From contig CM055108.1 of assembly GCA_029204225.1 (NCBI GenBank), forward strand, positions 22,430,326 through 22,494,325: a DNA stretch of 64,000 bases, in the 5' to 3' direction. Shown piece by piece: positions 1-12,134 of this stretch. The notes under the pieces are model-generated. The model saw only the letters and a list, made by a program, of their open reading frames with translations, searched no databases and was not told where the DNA came from. How positions within the stretch are numbered: the first letter of the stretch is position 1; every line of letters begins with the position of its first letter. Source of the DNA: Diphasiastrum complanatum. Its lineage: Eukaryota; Streptophyta; Lycopodiopsida; Lycopodiales; Lycopodiaceae. A program made the position numbers and the translations under genes.

Positions 1-839
1 TGGAAACTAGTCAAATTTTGGGTAGCGAGTTGGATTTAATAGATATTCTCAAAATTTTTGGACCAGAACTTGTTGTGGGCTGTAGGAACTCTTTTCACAC
101 GTGTGAAGCCGTACAGCTTCGGTTTTGGTAGAGAAAATTCAAAAATTTGTACAATTTGACTCACAAACCCAATTTGAGAGATTTTTGGTGCAAAATCAAG
201 CATTTTCTATAGAGAATCTAATCCCTTGATTAGTTCTTGGATTAGATCAGCCAAGAAATTAAATTTGAAGCTTGAAATAGGTGCATTAAGTGATCATCTC
301 TGATTTTTTGAGTGCATGTTGAAGTTGAGAGAGATTTTGCTAAAAATCATAGGTTAAGGAGTGATATGCAAGGTGAGAGGTTGAATCCATTGTACCATCA
401 CTCTAGATTTGTTCAAGAGTGATAGGGTAAAGTTTAGAAGCATCAATTTGCTAGAAAACGTCTTTGGATCTGTCCTCCAAGTGAAACCTTTGAGAGTTTC
501 TAGTGCATATAGAGCATCTATTCAAATCTTTTGTAGAATTTGACATAGATTGGCTTAAATTGAGAGTTCTAGAAAAGAGATTGAGATCCAAGTCACATTG
601 TTCAACCCTACTCAATTTTTTTGAGTAATTGTAAGGTTTGAAAAGAGTCATTAAGGTGTCTATGACAAATGTGTAGAGAGAGATCCAATTTTCTAAGAGT
701 TCCTTTCTTTGTAGAGGGCAAGATCTAGAAGCTCATTATGTGCTGTTATTGGTGGAGAGTTTGTCTCTTCCTAGGTGATCAAATCTTTCTAAGTGGCATT
801 AAAGAAGATCCTCAAGGCAAAGGCAAAAGCCATGAAGGC
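1..839. other. Unassigned AT-rich sequence
   Basis: No coding frame of convincing composition is visible on either strand. The texture (AT-rich, short imperfect GAGAG and TTTTGG stretches) resembles untranslated retrotransposon DNA, but I found no LTR end, primer site or paired copy elsewhere in the window. Confidence 0.3.
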
Positions 840-1246
840 TTACATATGATGAGAAGGGTAAGCAAGTTGTAGAAGGTACAGACTTTGTTTTTCTCACATA
901 TTTTGGTACATCTTCTTGTGTAAATGATGATATGCATATGGATGGTTGTCTTCATGAAATGGATGTCATTAATGGATCTGAAAATGAGGTTTTGGTCAAT
1001 GGTTTTGATGTTCAAGTGGGAGATCAAATGGATGATCTTATTGTGCTTCATTGAGACAAGGTGGAAAGTGAGAATTTCGAGCTAGTCAAGAGCATCAAAG
1101 GGGAATCAAATGGTCAAGGCACTAAGGATCTGTTTTTGAAAGTTACTGGAGACTCATGTAAGGTCAAAGAAGTAGCAAGAAAGTGTTGTTCAAACTCACT
1201 TTACTTATCTAACTTCATGTTTGAGCTACGTCATGTCAATGTTTGA
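840..1246 (+). pseudogene. Unidentified open-frame remnant with one internal stop
   Basis: One frame stays open from about 840 to a TGA at about 1052 and continues in the same frame to 1246. The amino-acid make-up is protein-like, rich in D, E, V and G, for example VVEGTDFVFLTYFG followed by an acidic stretch. A second stretch (GIKEDPQGKGKSHEG) sits just upstream in another frame, which suggests a frameshift near 840. No family is recognised. It may be a decayed gag-type gene or a host-gene scrap. The following bases to about 1700 show no coding signal. Confidence 0.25.
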
Positions 1247-1702
1247 AAATTGTCAAATTTTGGTAAATCTATGGTCATTTTTTTATATCGAATGGATCTT
1301 GAAGATGGACTAGTGCTACCTACTTTATACTCTTTTACTCATGGATTTCCAAAGGGTTGATGGTTCTTTTTGGCAAGGTGGCAATGGAAGCTCATATATG
1401 GGAGTTTTGGACACATACACTTCACATGAAGTGAAATATGGAGGAGGCATGCAAGCATTTGTTGTTCACTCACATTTATTACTTGGTTACTACTGTTTTC
1501 TAGAGATATCAAAGGTGGAAGCATGGAGAGATCATAACATTTACATTCTATTTTGTTCTTCATGTTAGCTTTTCATCTTGATATGTAAAATTGATGTAAG
1601 AAATAGTGAAGCATCTAATATGGACACTATTCTCTATATCAATTATGAAGTTTTTCCATTTCATATATGTAGATACTCAAAGGATAAGACTTATTTACAT
1701 TA

Positions 1703-1893
1703 GGAAAAATATGGGCTCAAAATGGGCCTTTTAAGAAGTTTGACTTTAGAGAGGCTATGTAGAGAGAGAATGGAAGCCAGTACCGTTTGGTTGCCGTTTT
1801 TTGAGTTTTTGATAGTGCCCGCATTCTAACTACGTTGGTTAAAACTAGCTCTAACTTCAGGCATTAATTAGTTAAGCGTACTTGTAATAACAA
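1703..1893 (+). repeat. Dispersed repeat, copy 1 of 2
   Basis: This segment matches 10722-10905 at most positions. Both copies begin with attagg, share aaatatgggctcaaaatggg and GCCGTTTTTTGAGTTTT, and lose similarity soon after gtaataac. Both are preceded by catta. The sharp common left edge suggests the terminus of a mobile element rather than a random duplication. Confidence 0.7.
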
Positions 1894-2147
1894 CCATACA
1901 TTTGTTATACAATCTGGGGCTGTAAACGTCCACCAGTAAATATATTACAACATGGTACTTGCGTCGAAAAGTATTGAATCATCTACTGTTAAAGCCTAAT
2001 GGTCGCCGAATTCTATACCTAGAGATACGATACGTTCGCGAAAACTCACAAGGGCAGTCATTTCCGAAGCTCCGCTCTACATTAGCACAAACATGGCCAT
2101 AAAAAAAAAATTTACGTTCAGGTTACATTCGAATTTCATGTCCGAAT

Positions 2148-3016
2148 ATCGGTTTAGCGAGCACAAGTACGACACCTAGTCCTTGATTTGGTTATTCACG
2201 CGTTGATTCGATATGTACGGACGACAGGCAATATCGATTCAGCACGCACAAGTACGACCTCTGGTACTCTAACTGGCTATCCACATGTTGAAACGATATT
2301 AGTACTGATACACACAGATGTACAACCTCTCGAGATCTTTTTGGGCTTTTGCGTGTTGAACTGATATTAGTACGGATTACATGAAAACTATGTAGCTCTT
2401 TAACAACCGTACTAATATCAATTCAACGTGCAAAAGCCCAAAAAGATTCTGAGCGGTTGTATATATGCACGGTGAATCGACATTGCATGTATTCGTACTA
2501 ATATCATTTCAACGTGCATGCAGCCAGTTAGAGTACCAGAGGTCGTACTTGTGTTCGTCAAATCAATATTGCTTGTTGTTAATAAAAACTGTAACCTTTG
2601 AATGATAGTTTGGATTGAGACGATTATAGTGCCATTAGATAAGCCCTTGACGAGAGCTTTCCAACGACACCCAACATGACCCAGTTCTGAGTTATGGTAA
2701 AAAAATATATTCTCGGTCAAAGTTTTGGGCGGTAAGTCAATAATCAACCTGATAACGGTTGGGGCGCGCAGTTGACTAGTTTGAATTGTCTCAATCCCAA
2801 CTATCATTAAAAAGTTACAAGTTTTTTACAACAGGCAATATCGATTCGGCATGCACAAGTACGCCCTCTGGTACTCTAATTGGTTGTCCGCGCGCTGAAA
2901 CGATATTAGTACATATACATGCAATATCAATTCAACGTGCAGATGTATGACCTCTCAAGATATTTTTGAGCTTTTGCGCGTTAAACCGATATCAGTACGG
3001 ATTAGATGAAAACTAA
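2148..3016. repeat. Foldback-type palindrome with long inverted arms
   Basis: An arm of about 170 bp (2225-2392) is followed almost at once by its reverse complement (2404-2573). A third copy in direct orientation lies at 2832-3016. The inverted arm and the third copy extend inwards (2583-2630 pairs with 2784-2832), so 2404-3016 reads as an element with inverted termini of about 230 bp around a core of about 150 bp. A more diverged unit lies at about 2148-2222, with faint traces at 3200-3300. Shared words include gcacaagtacg, ggtactctaa and gatattagtac. A minus-strand open frame inside it is a by-product of the repeat. Confidence 0.7.
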
Positions 3017-3724
3017 AGAGAATATTCTAATTTTTAGAGAAAATATTCTAGATTTTCCACTTCGGCGTGGCGTCGCCGCTTCTAATCTACAAAGATTTCA
3101 AAGTGTGTGATCGTCCAAAAAACAAAGATCAACATGTGAAAAGTATGAAGACTCAAATTCGATCCAAAAACTTGACACAACGAACAATGGCCTATACTCA
3201 CCTGCGCATTGATCCGCTATCGACTGCCAACTTTCATTCTCGGAGTATCGATTCAGCGCGTCCTATACAGCCTCACTGTTGATTTGTACACACGCGCACT
3301 GATCTGATACTAGGACAACGCATGGGCCGCACCAAGCAAACTGCTCGTCTTCATCTTGGCTCGCATCAATGGTTCCTCTTGGTCTTTGATTATGTGTCGC
3401 CATTAGTCCAAAATATGTCTATGGAAGTTGAGTACGAATGAGAACAAAGACAATGAAGAGAATGAGAGGTATATCTAAGAATGACAAGAAGCTCCTAAAC
3501 TACAGGGATTAGTAACTACAGTTTATGACTATTGACATTAAATCAACCTCAAGTGTACAAATACGGGCAGCAAGAGAGTATTCGGACAGTAACTGTGGTC
3601 TAATCACAATCATTGGTTCTGCCCGGCGGGATTTTTGAAAATCACCAAAATTTGGCCGGGAAAGGCAAAAACAATTTTCGTCTGTCAACCACTGTTACAA
3701 TTCGTCACAAATGCAGGCAACGTA
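3017..3724. other. Unassigned spacer
   Basis: No gene, LTR boundary or clear repeat is visible. The first 300 bases hold weak echoes of the foldback unit (cgcgcactgatctgatacta). The last 120 bases may be a continuation of the copia scrap that follows, but frames are too broken to say. Confidence 0.3.
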
Positions 3725-3870
3725 GTGACAGTTCAAGTGTTGTTCTACATCAAAGAGTTGTATTCTTAATCCATGGCCTCCTTCCAAAGATCAGAATCAG
3801 CCTGCGTGAGTGCTTCATCAACTGTGATTGGCTCTTGCAAAACATAATGAGCGTACTCTCATCAACGAAT
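3725..3870 (-). pseudogene. Copia reverse transcriptase N-terminal fragment
   Basis: The minus strand reads EPITVDEALTQADSD, then LWKEAMD, a stop, EYNSLM, a stop and NNT. This matches the start of the copia RT domain, where the related element at 6.9-10.7 kb reads MDKEYSSLIKNQTWTIVELP. Stops replace the expected K and W codons. It is an isolated scrap and ends 60 bp before the plus-strand LTR at 3930, so it belongs to a different insertion. Homology is clear over about 40 residues, and nothing more of the polyprotein survives here. Confidence 0.65.
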
Positions 3871-3929
3871 CTATCAAGATGATTTCAAACTCTTGTAGAC
3901 CTTTGGGAGGTGCCTCTGGCTACAAAATT

Positions 3930-4738
3930 TGTTGGATTTATCTCCTCTACTCTACTAAATAGTTCCATTCATAATGCTGCATATTCACTTGCATTGTCGC
4001 GCAGCTCCACTACTGAATATGAGTAAGTAAAGGTTGGACGACATGTCAGGCTTAGACTACATATTGGGCTTCGCCAACATAATGTCCTCGGACGACAAAT
4101 GGGGCTAGACCGACTTATTGAAGAAACCTGACTTATCCAACTTATCGGGCCTCTTCAAATTCACTTCATGTACTGCGCAAACCGAATCGACAATGACAGC
4201 AGTCACGATCTTCTTCTTGATGGCACAATGGCTCCACATCATCTTTTGACACTCATCTGCACAAATGTAAATTATATAACTATTGTAATCTATTTAGAAG
4301 CAAGGTGTAAGAACTAGATCATCTGAGCTTATCATTTATACGCTCAAGTGCACTTTGACGCTGAGATGCCAGCTTATCAACAGACATTGTAGATGCATTC
4401 GTGCATTGATTTTTTCGTTCAGACGGATTGTAGTTAGTTTTGTGAACAAGCGGTTTCATCCACTATAGTCTTGTGCTTACTAGCACTATCTGACTTGTAT
4501 TTCATTATACTTAATCTAAATAAATTACTATTGGATTCTGTGTTCATATTGGTCGTCGTCAGTATTGCATGTTTCTACTCTTTGTCTGACTTTTGATTGT
4601 TTTTTTTATTGTCTGCTCTTGCTTCCGCAACCATCGCGCAATCTAGCTCTAGTTTCGTTCTTGTGTTCGCCTACTGTTACTGTTAACCGGTAGTGCACGC
4701 ACTGAGGGAATTCAGCCTAATCCTCCATTTCCCGAACA
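3930..4738 (+). repeat. 5' LTR of copia family A
   Basis: The segment begins TGTTGGATTTATC and ends CCCGAACA, directly before a primer-binding site. Its start matches the 3' LTR at 44061 (TGTTGGATTTATTCCC). Its last 200 bases match the orphan LTR end at 14632-14829. It is about 810 bp, shorter than the estimated 1.1 kb of the 40-45 kb relative, and its middle is diverged. Confidence 0.75.
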
Positions 4739-4750
4739 TGATATCAGAGC
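4739..4750 (+). other. Primer-binding site (initiator tRNA-Met), one mismatch
   Basis: TGATATCAGAGC follows the LTR end directly and differs by one base from the usual plant copia site TGGTATCAGAGC seen at 40895. It fixes the LTR boundary and the plus-strand orientation. Confidence 0.8.
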
Positions 4751-4941
4751 ATTGATATCAGAACTCATCTGATTATTTAAGCGGTTTTATGTCAAAGCTA
4801 TGTCTATAGCCTAATAAGCTTCCCACAGAACCTCATCCCACTAGCCGATTGGATAACTATTTTCTTGTTCTATAAGTTTGCATTAGATTTTCATTCTTAA
4901 GTCACCGATAGTTGCTCCTATCACTTAGACTAATCTTCTAC

Positions 4942-5702
4942 ATGGATTCCCAAGGGAAAGCCAATCCTATCATGGACAAGCTTGATGGAGCCAATTACCA
5001 TCTATGGAAATTTAAGATGAGAACTGTGCTAATGGCTAAGGAGTTGTATGACGTCGGGTGAAGAGGCAAGACTCGAAGCCGACGATGCTACAATCTCCTG
5101 ATGGAAGCTGAAGGATGGAAAGGCTTTTGCGTTGATCATCCTCAACATCTCAGACATGCAAATTGGCCATGTGTCTGAGGCTCAAACCTCCAAGGAAGTT
5201 TGAGACATCTTGAGCACACTATACTAAGTGTGGGATATAGCTTTCAAGCTATATCTCAAGAAGAAATTTTACTCCCTCAAGATGACAAATGGTGATTCCC
5301 TGTAGGATCACATCAACCAGTTCAAGAACCTACTGAAGTAAATGGTCGATGTTGGATCTGTCAAGACGCAGTAATGACACTGCTTTCAAGCTTGCCAAGC
5401 TCATATGGCAGCTGGATGATGATCATCACGACACACCCAAAGCTGACTCTTTCAAGAGTGATCACAATGTTGTTGCAAGAAGACACTCGAAGGAGCGAAG
5501 CCTGCAATTCCAATACAGGCTCGACAAAGCTGAAGAAGAAAGGCCCGAAGTCGTCGAAGAAATATCGAAAGCCAACACAACGTCACAAAAGCAGTCGAAT
5601 CAGCCGACAAAGAAGAAGTTATTCTGCAGATACTACAAGCATTTCAACCACGAGATCCAAGACTGTCAAATACTACAAGCCAAAAATGTTGGAAAGTGGT
5701 AA
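4942..5702 (+). pseudogene. Copia gag remnant (family A), truncated
   Basis: The frame starts with MDSQGKANPIMDKLDGANYH, nearly the same as the gag start at 41053, which places the start codon at 4942. Gag would form the virus-like particle that packages element RNA. Recognisable blocks follow: LPSSYGSW, LTLSRVITMLLQED, and a zinc knuckle read as CRYYKHFNHEIQDC in which the second cysteine is now tyrosine. Frames switch several times, and a TAG stands where the relative reads Q (LQNHIN). The gene stops at about 5702, where an unrelated minus-strand LTR begins, so protease and all of pol are missing. It is not functional. Confidence 0.85.
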
Positions 5703-6175
5703 TAAAGAAGATAGGCCTAGATCGAAAAGAAAACCTTTCGTGCATGGCAGAATAAACTATCTTCATTTTTCTAATGCATGACTATGCCTATCAATTTCAA
5801 ACAAGACAATAGTGATAGAAATCATGTTTGAACTTATAGTAACTAACTTTGAAATCGCCAGTACTACAATGATTACATAGCCAAACAATTAAGCATTGAA
5901 TATTATCAGACAAATAATTAGTCGCGAAGAAATACATAAATGCATACAATCTGAGATGAAACTGAACGCAATAAAGAGTAGTATTGATTCAAAATGAAAC
6001 AGAAGTAAATGAGTTCAATAGTTGCGGAGTGAAGCCGTGTACTCTATGCTATCTCTGAGCGGCTAAAATAAAAGTCTGAATTAATGCGCAATGCTGATGA
6101 GCAATAGCGCAATAGCAATCTCTAAAACAACTCTAAGAAGTGAGCTAGAATGCTCAGGAGTGTTCAAGCTCGCAG

Positions 6176-6310
<135 letters not shown>

Positions 6311-6373
6311 AACTATTCAAACGCTTTTGATAATTCTGATTTTCAATGAATTAATCTGTATGAAAATGAACAA

Positions 6374-6382
6374 CTATTTATA
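6374..6382 (-). promoter_or_regulatory. LTR TATA box
   Basis: TATAAATAG on the minus strand, in the sense orientation of the element. The same word occurs at 34902-34910 in the second copy. The CT tract begins about 65 bp downstream, so it would fall in the transcript leader. Confidence 0.55.
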
Positions 6383-6890
6383 CTAAGAAATTAGGTCGTC
6401 AATTGCGATCGCCAGTTGGCTGGTGATTCCCTAGCATCCATCCGGTCCTTGTCATTGATTGTTGATAAACGGTAAATTGGTCGTAAACGTTCGGTCTACA
6501 TAAATGAACCAAAATTGTAGCTCTGCAGAAATGAACTAAAACAGCCACAGGCGACACTGTCGGGTTTTTTGCAAAATGGCAAAAAAGCTGAATGTGCCCT
6601 TAAATCTCATTTAGAGTTGCCCCACACTTTGCCATAGTCATTTTCTTAACATTTGAGGCTCTTTGGAAAAAGCGAAAAATGCGACTCTGCATATTTGCAC
6701 GAGATTTCTGACAAGCGAAAAATGCAAAAAAGCGACATTGTCGTAAACTCCGTGTAATTCTGCAGACTGTGAAAAACACTTGTAATTCTGCAGACTGTGT
6801 AAACACACAGGAAAATCCGCAGATCTGGATAAACAATGGATGGAGATTAAAACCGATTAGACGATTGGTAAGAAAGAGAATAATCCAGCA

Positions 6891-9800
6891 CTCCCCCTTA
6901 ATTTGAATCCTTGAATGCCTTGACCTTCAAATTTAGTTCTACACAAAACTTAATGCTTTAGTAAAAACATCTGCTGTCATATCTTGCGTTCTACAATACT
7001 GCAATCTGACCTCTTCGTTGAGGACTTTGCTTCTGACGAAATGATACTTCAGTTCAATGTGCTTACTCCTGGAATGAAATCTTGGGTTGGCTGATAAAGC
7101 GATGGCACTTTGATTATCACAAAATAATGTCATCAGAACATATTGATTCAGACCAATATTTGAGAGTAAGTTTCTCAACCAAATTGCTTCCTTTGTAGCT
7201 TGAGAGACTGCGATATACTATGATTCAGTGGAAGATAGAGCTTTTGAAGATTGCTTGCAACTGTTCCAGAAAATTGGACCATTGTTGAGGAAGAATGTAA
7301 AGCCAGAAGTAGATTTACGAGTGTCTACATTTCCTATCCAACTCGCATCTGTGTAACCATTGAGAAAATTGAGTTTGTCGTTGCCGACTGCTCCATAACA
7401 AATGAAAAAGTCTATAGTAGCTCAAAGATATCTCATGACTCTGATAAGAGCCTTCCAATGTGTTATACCAAGATTAGTCATAAACTGACTGAGAGAGCTG
7501 ACTGCAAAAGCTATGTATGGTCTGCTACAGATCATGGCGTACATAAGAGATCCTATAATAAAATGGTAAGGATATACTCACGCATCTGCTGCTTCTCATG
7601 AATTGTTTGGGGACACTGATCCTTTGACAATTTGAGTCCTAGTTCCATTGGCGAGAGAGCTAACTTGCAATTGATCAGATTATATCTGACTAAAATGTTG
7701 TAGATGTACATCTGTTGTGTAATGTAGATCAACTTTTGTTTTCTGTCTCTGTGGATTTGTATACCAAGGCAGAAATGAGCTTTGCCCAGATCGGTCATGT
7801 CGAATTCAAAAGATAGCATTGTCTTCTCCTCTTTTCACAGATCGGTAATGTTGTTGAAAAGCAATGTATCATCCACATATAATGTGATAATGATAAAAGA
7901 CTGCTGCACTGCTTTGAAGTAAACGTTTGAATCTGAAGATCTAGGTGTATAGCCATGATCAATGAGGAAAGTATTGATCCTTTGAAACCATGCTCGAGCA
8001 TATTGCTTCAAGCCATAAAGTGCCTTATGGAGTTTACAAACATGATTGTGCTTATCCTCGATAATATAACCTTTGGGTTGCACCATGTAAATGTCTTCTT
8101 CAATAACTCCATTCAGATATGTTGTCTGTACATCCATTTGATGTATTTCCAAATCTGCTCCAGTGGCAAATGATAGCAAAAGTCGAATAGAAGAATGTTT
8201 GACTACTGGACTGAAGATCTGAGTGTAATCGATGTTATATACCTGAGAAAAACCTCTGGCTACTAGGCGTGTCTTTCTTCTGTTGATGCTTCCATCTGCA
8301 TTACACTTGACTTTGAAAATCCATTTGCAATCAACTATGTTTCTGCTAGCAGGTAATTCGACAATTGTCCACGTCTGGTTCTTGATAAGAGATGAATACT
8401 CTTTATCCATAGCTTCTTTCTAGATATCTGAGTCAGGCTGACTAAGTGCCTCTTGAACAGACGCTGGTTCCTCAACAAGATATGTTGCAGACTCGTCAAT
8501 ATACCGGTTAGGTGGTCTGCTAGTCCTTGAAGATCTTCTGGGTAATACAGGAAGTTGATCGTTTCTATCATACTGTAGTTGCTAAACTACAACATCATCA
8601 TCTTCTGATCCATCGTTCATTTGTTGTTCGTCAGAAGTAGAAGAGCTTGGACCTTCAATGGGAATAGTCGCCTGCGAAACTGGAAAGTTCAAAGCGTCAG
8701 GAGAATCTGACAGGTCGGCTACATGGGAACTGCCCTTTCCTTTGAGGTCTTGAAACTGATCTTCGATGAAGATGACATACCGGCTAGTGAATATCTTCTA
8801 CTCAATGGGATTGAACAACTTGTAGGCTTGATCTGAAGTAGTGTAGCTGACGAAAACACACTTGATACTCTGGAAGTCGAGCTTCTTTCTGAGATCACGA
8901 GGTATCTGCGCAAAAGCAGTACATCCAAAAACTCGTAAGTTTGACAAAGAAGGTTTGGTACCTGTCCAAACTTTGAATGGTATTTTGTTTGAGAGACCTT
9001 TAATAGAACATCTGTTCTGAATATAGGTTGATGTTGAAACAGCTTCAGCCCAGAAGGACTTCAAAAGTGTCACATGTGATAACATGTATTTTGTCGATTC
9101 AACTAAAGTTCTGTTCTTTCTCTCAACAAGACCATTTGACTGAGGCGAATAGGAAGTGACGCACCGTTGTTCAATGTCGTTGTTAAGACAGTAGTCCTTG
9201 AATTCGTTGGAGATGTATTCTTCCTCGTTATCTGACCTCAGTGCTTTGATTCGTTTGCCAGTTTGATTCTCAGCATGCTCTTTGAATTGTCTGAATTTGA
9301 TGAAAGCCTCTAATTTCCATTTAATGAAATAAACAATTGTTCTTCTGGAGAATTCGTCAACAAAGGTAATGAAGTACTTTGCATCTAGAATGAAAGAGTT
9401 TGCATAGGTCCACATATATATTTGTATGAACAACATCTAACGGATCTTTTGCTGCATGCATATGGTTTGATCTAAAAGGAACCCTAGCCTGCTTTCCAAA
9501 GATGCAGCTATGACAGACAGGGAGATCGACCTTACCAAAAGGATAGTCGAGATCAAGAACCATTGATTGTTTGGTCATGTTCAAAATAGATGCATGATTC
9601 ACGTGTCTTAAGCGATGATGCCATAGTAATGCTTTATTGACTAGAATAGAGGTTTTCAAGGCTTGACTAGACTCAGAATAACAGTGTGCCAATCTATATA
9701 AGTAACTCTGCCTCTTGCCGAGTGCAAGGATTTTATCACTCCTATCAATAATTCTGCATTGATCAGATTCGAATTCTACCTTATGACCTAAATCTGTAAT

Positions 9801-10718
9801 TCTACTCATTGATAACAGATTTGTAGAGAGTCTAGGAACATATAAAACCTTTGATAGTAATTTGAATTGATCATGCTGGAATCGAAATCTTACAGTACCT
9901 TCACCTTCAATAGTGTGAGTACTATTGTCACCAAGATGAACAAATTTCTTTGTGTTGTAAGGAGTGTAGGAGTTGAAGATCTCACGTTGATTAGTCATAT
10001 GTTGAGTTGCTCCAGAATCCAGAAACCATGAATCATCCAAAAATGTGCTTTGATCTTTAACCATGAATGCGCCTACGTCCACTTCGACCTGGGGAGATGA
10101 TGAGACTGTGTTTGCTTGTTGATCAGGTTGCTTGGCTATGTTCTTCGCTTGGAGAATTAGGCAATCCTTGATCTCATGGTTATTGCGCTTGCAATACTTG
10201 CAAAACTTCTTCTTCTTCGACTATGGATTCGATGATTGTTCTTGACCTTGAGTCTGTTTCTAATTCATTGCAGTCTTCTTGGAGCTTTTCTGCTTCTGTC
10301 GCTTCGAGCCTTTGTTGACAAATAGAGCCTGAGAGGAGGAAGTAGACAAAGTGTCTTGACTTCTTCTATTGTCTTCTTGCAGCAACATAGTGATAACTCT
10401 AGTAAGACTTAAATATGAGTGTGTCGATATGATCATCACCCAGTTCTCATATGTAGAGGGCAAGCTTGAAAGCAATGTCATAATTGCATCTTGATCGTCT
10501 ATGACTGATCCGACAGTGTCCATCTGTTGCAAAAGATTCTTAAACTAGTTAATGTGACTCTGAAGAGAATCACCAGTATACATTTTGAATGTCAAGAATT
10601 TCCTTCATAGATGTAACTTAGTAGTTACATCTCTCACGTCATATAGTGAGTTCAAAATGTCCCAAACGTCTCTTGAAGTTTTAGCTTTAGCTACGTGTCC
10701 AATCTGTGTATCTCATTA
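6891..10718 (-). pseudogene. Copia gag-pol body (family B), 5' truncated
   Basis: Reading the minus strand downwards: part of gag (from about 10718), an intact zinc knuckle CKYCKRNNHEIKDC near 10200, aspartic protease LDSGATQHM (about 10010), the GAG-pre-integrase HHCC region (LLWHHRLRHVNHA, about 9630), integrase with NGLVERKNRT (about 9120), RT (7835-8410) with SPVVKHSSIRLLL and the catalytic LYVDDTLL, and RNase H ending VFTKALSFV (6939-7178). A polypurine tract (6891-6900) follows. The order PR-IN-RT-RH identifies Ty1/copia. The frame is broken in at least five places. The first part of gag, the primer site and the 5' LTR are missing, cut at about 10718 where the dispersed repeat begins. 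It is a dead copy, but protease and RT motifs are intact. Confidence 0.93.
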
Positions 10719-10721
10719 GGG

Positions 10722-10905
10722 GAAATATGGGCTCAAAATGGGCCCTTTAAGAAATTTCACTTTAGAGTGAGATTACGTAGAGAGAGAATGCAAACTGGTA
10801 ACTTCTGGTCGCCGTTTTTTGAGTTTTCGGCCTTGCCCGACGTTTAACTAGTATGGTTAACTTCAGACAATAGTTAGTTTAGCATGAGATGTAATAACTT
10901 CTCTT
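10722..10905 (+). repeat. Dispersed repeat, copy 2 of 2
   Basis: Same unit as 1703-1893, beginning attagggg and ending near gtaataact. It abuts the broken end of the copia body. Once the solo LTR is removed, it lies about 300 bp upstream of the start codon at 12135. It could therefore be the terminal region of the unidentified element that carries that gene. Confidence 0.7.
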
Positions 10906-11014
10906 CATGCTCGTTCCAAAATTTGGGACTAGAGCTTTAAGACTGAAAATCTTGGTGTGCTCAATGCAAAAACTGAAGCGGGAGAGGCAGAACATTTGAA
11001 ATCACTATATGCTT

Positions 11015-12129
11015 ATAGTTGTTTACAGATTCCCTGCTCAAGAGGATCTGTTTACTGAGATTCTTTTGCTTGCTTCTTCTTCTGCCTATCAGCAGAGACG
11101 GTGGGCTCTTGCTTACAAATGTTCTTTCTTGTTTAAAGCCCAAAATCAAGCAAAAGGGACAGATTATCCTTGTAGTAATTTTGTCATGTCTGTCAGAGGA
11201 CAACTCAGGGTCATTCTTTCTTGAAAACACTCACATTCAAACAGAGATGCAAGCCATGAACATTCATTTACAGATCAGCGTGCAGCCCAAATGAGCATTC
11301 AATTGATTCTACAGCTACCTACTCTAAAATTGAATTGAATCAGATCCTACACTTTACCAAAACTGAGCTACACTTGCATTAATCCACAAAGCGTCCAAGA
11401 ATCAAGAAACCAACCAGTCTTTTGATTCTAACCCAAGAACATCAAGGACTAGAATGTTGGAGGATATCCAAGATTTATACCACATTTCTAGCCTATTTAG
11501 TTTACTTGAATGTTGGTTCCTACATCAATCCACAAACAAGGAAAGAAGACTAATCCACTCTAGGAAAGTAGCAAATCTAATCCACTCTACAATTCACAAC
11601 CACACAAAAAGGAGAGAAGGGCAAGATCGTGAATGCATCACTCAAGAAACAAGCATGATCAAGGAGCTCAATGGATGCACCAAACTTGTGAAGGTTCTTC
11701 TCATTTCAGCATGGAGTAGATACAATACACAAGAAGCTCCTCTTCACAAAGAGGGAGTCTCTTAAATAAGCAAGAGAGATCCTTAGGTGGCATCCTAGTG
11801 AAATTTTCACATTTCACAAATTACAATGGAATAATGCTCTCCACTAGAGGTTGCCATCAAAAGGTGGCTCACTCTACTTTCTTTAAGAGGGGTCTACTTG
11901 CATTTATTACATTTGCCTAGAAATACTAGTTCCTACATGGTCATTCCATCTTTCGGAATTCACCATGAGGCTTACACAGTTCTTGCTTGTCATTACTACT
12001 AGTATTCCTCAGCTCTCAGTCTTTGTTAGTCTCGTCTTCTCAGAGACCTCCTCGGTCTAAGATGAGAGGTGCTCTCGAGTTGCTCTGTCTGAGTATCTTG
12101 GGAATTCGTCAGAATCAGCCAACAATAGT
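11015..12129 (-). mobile_element. Solo LTR, family C, with ATAGT target duplication
   Basis: The LTR spans 11020-12124. On the minus strand it starts TGTTGGCTGATTCTGA and ends with CTGTAAACA, with ATAGT on both sides (11015-11019 and 12125-12129). It matches 54221-55282 (same strand) and, in reverse, 46113-47270. A TATA-like cttatttaag lies at 11761-11770 on the minus strand. A single LTR with intact target duplication is the usual product of LTR-LTR recombination. It landed just upstream of the open frame at 12135. Confidence 0.85.
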
Positions 12130-12134
12130 GAAAT

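Noticed and set aside
2418-2807. 129-codon minus-strand open frame
   Set aside because: It lies inside the foldback arms and core and shows no protein-like motif. Its openness follows from the repeated sequence.
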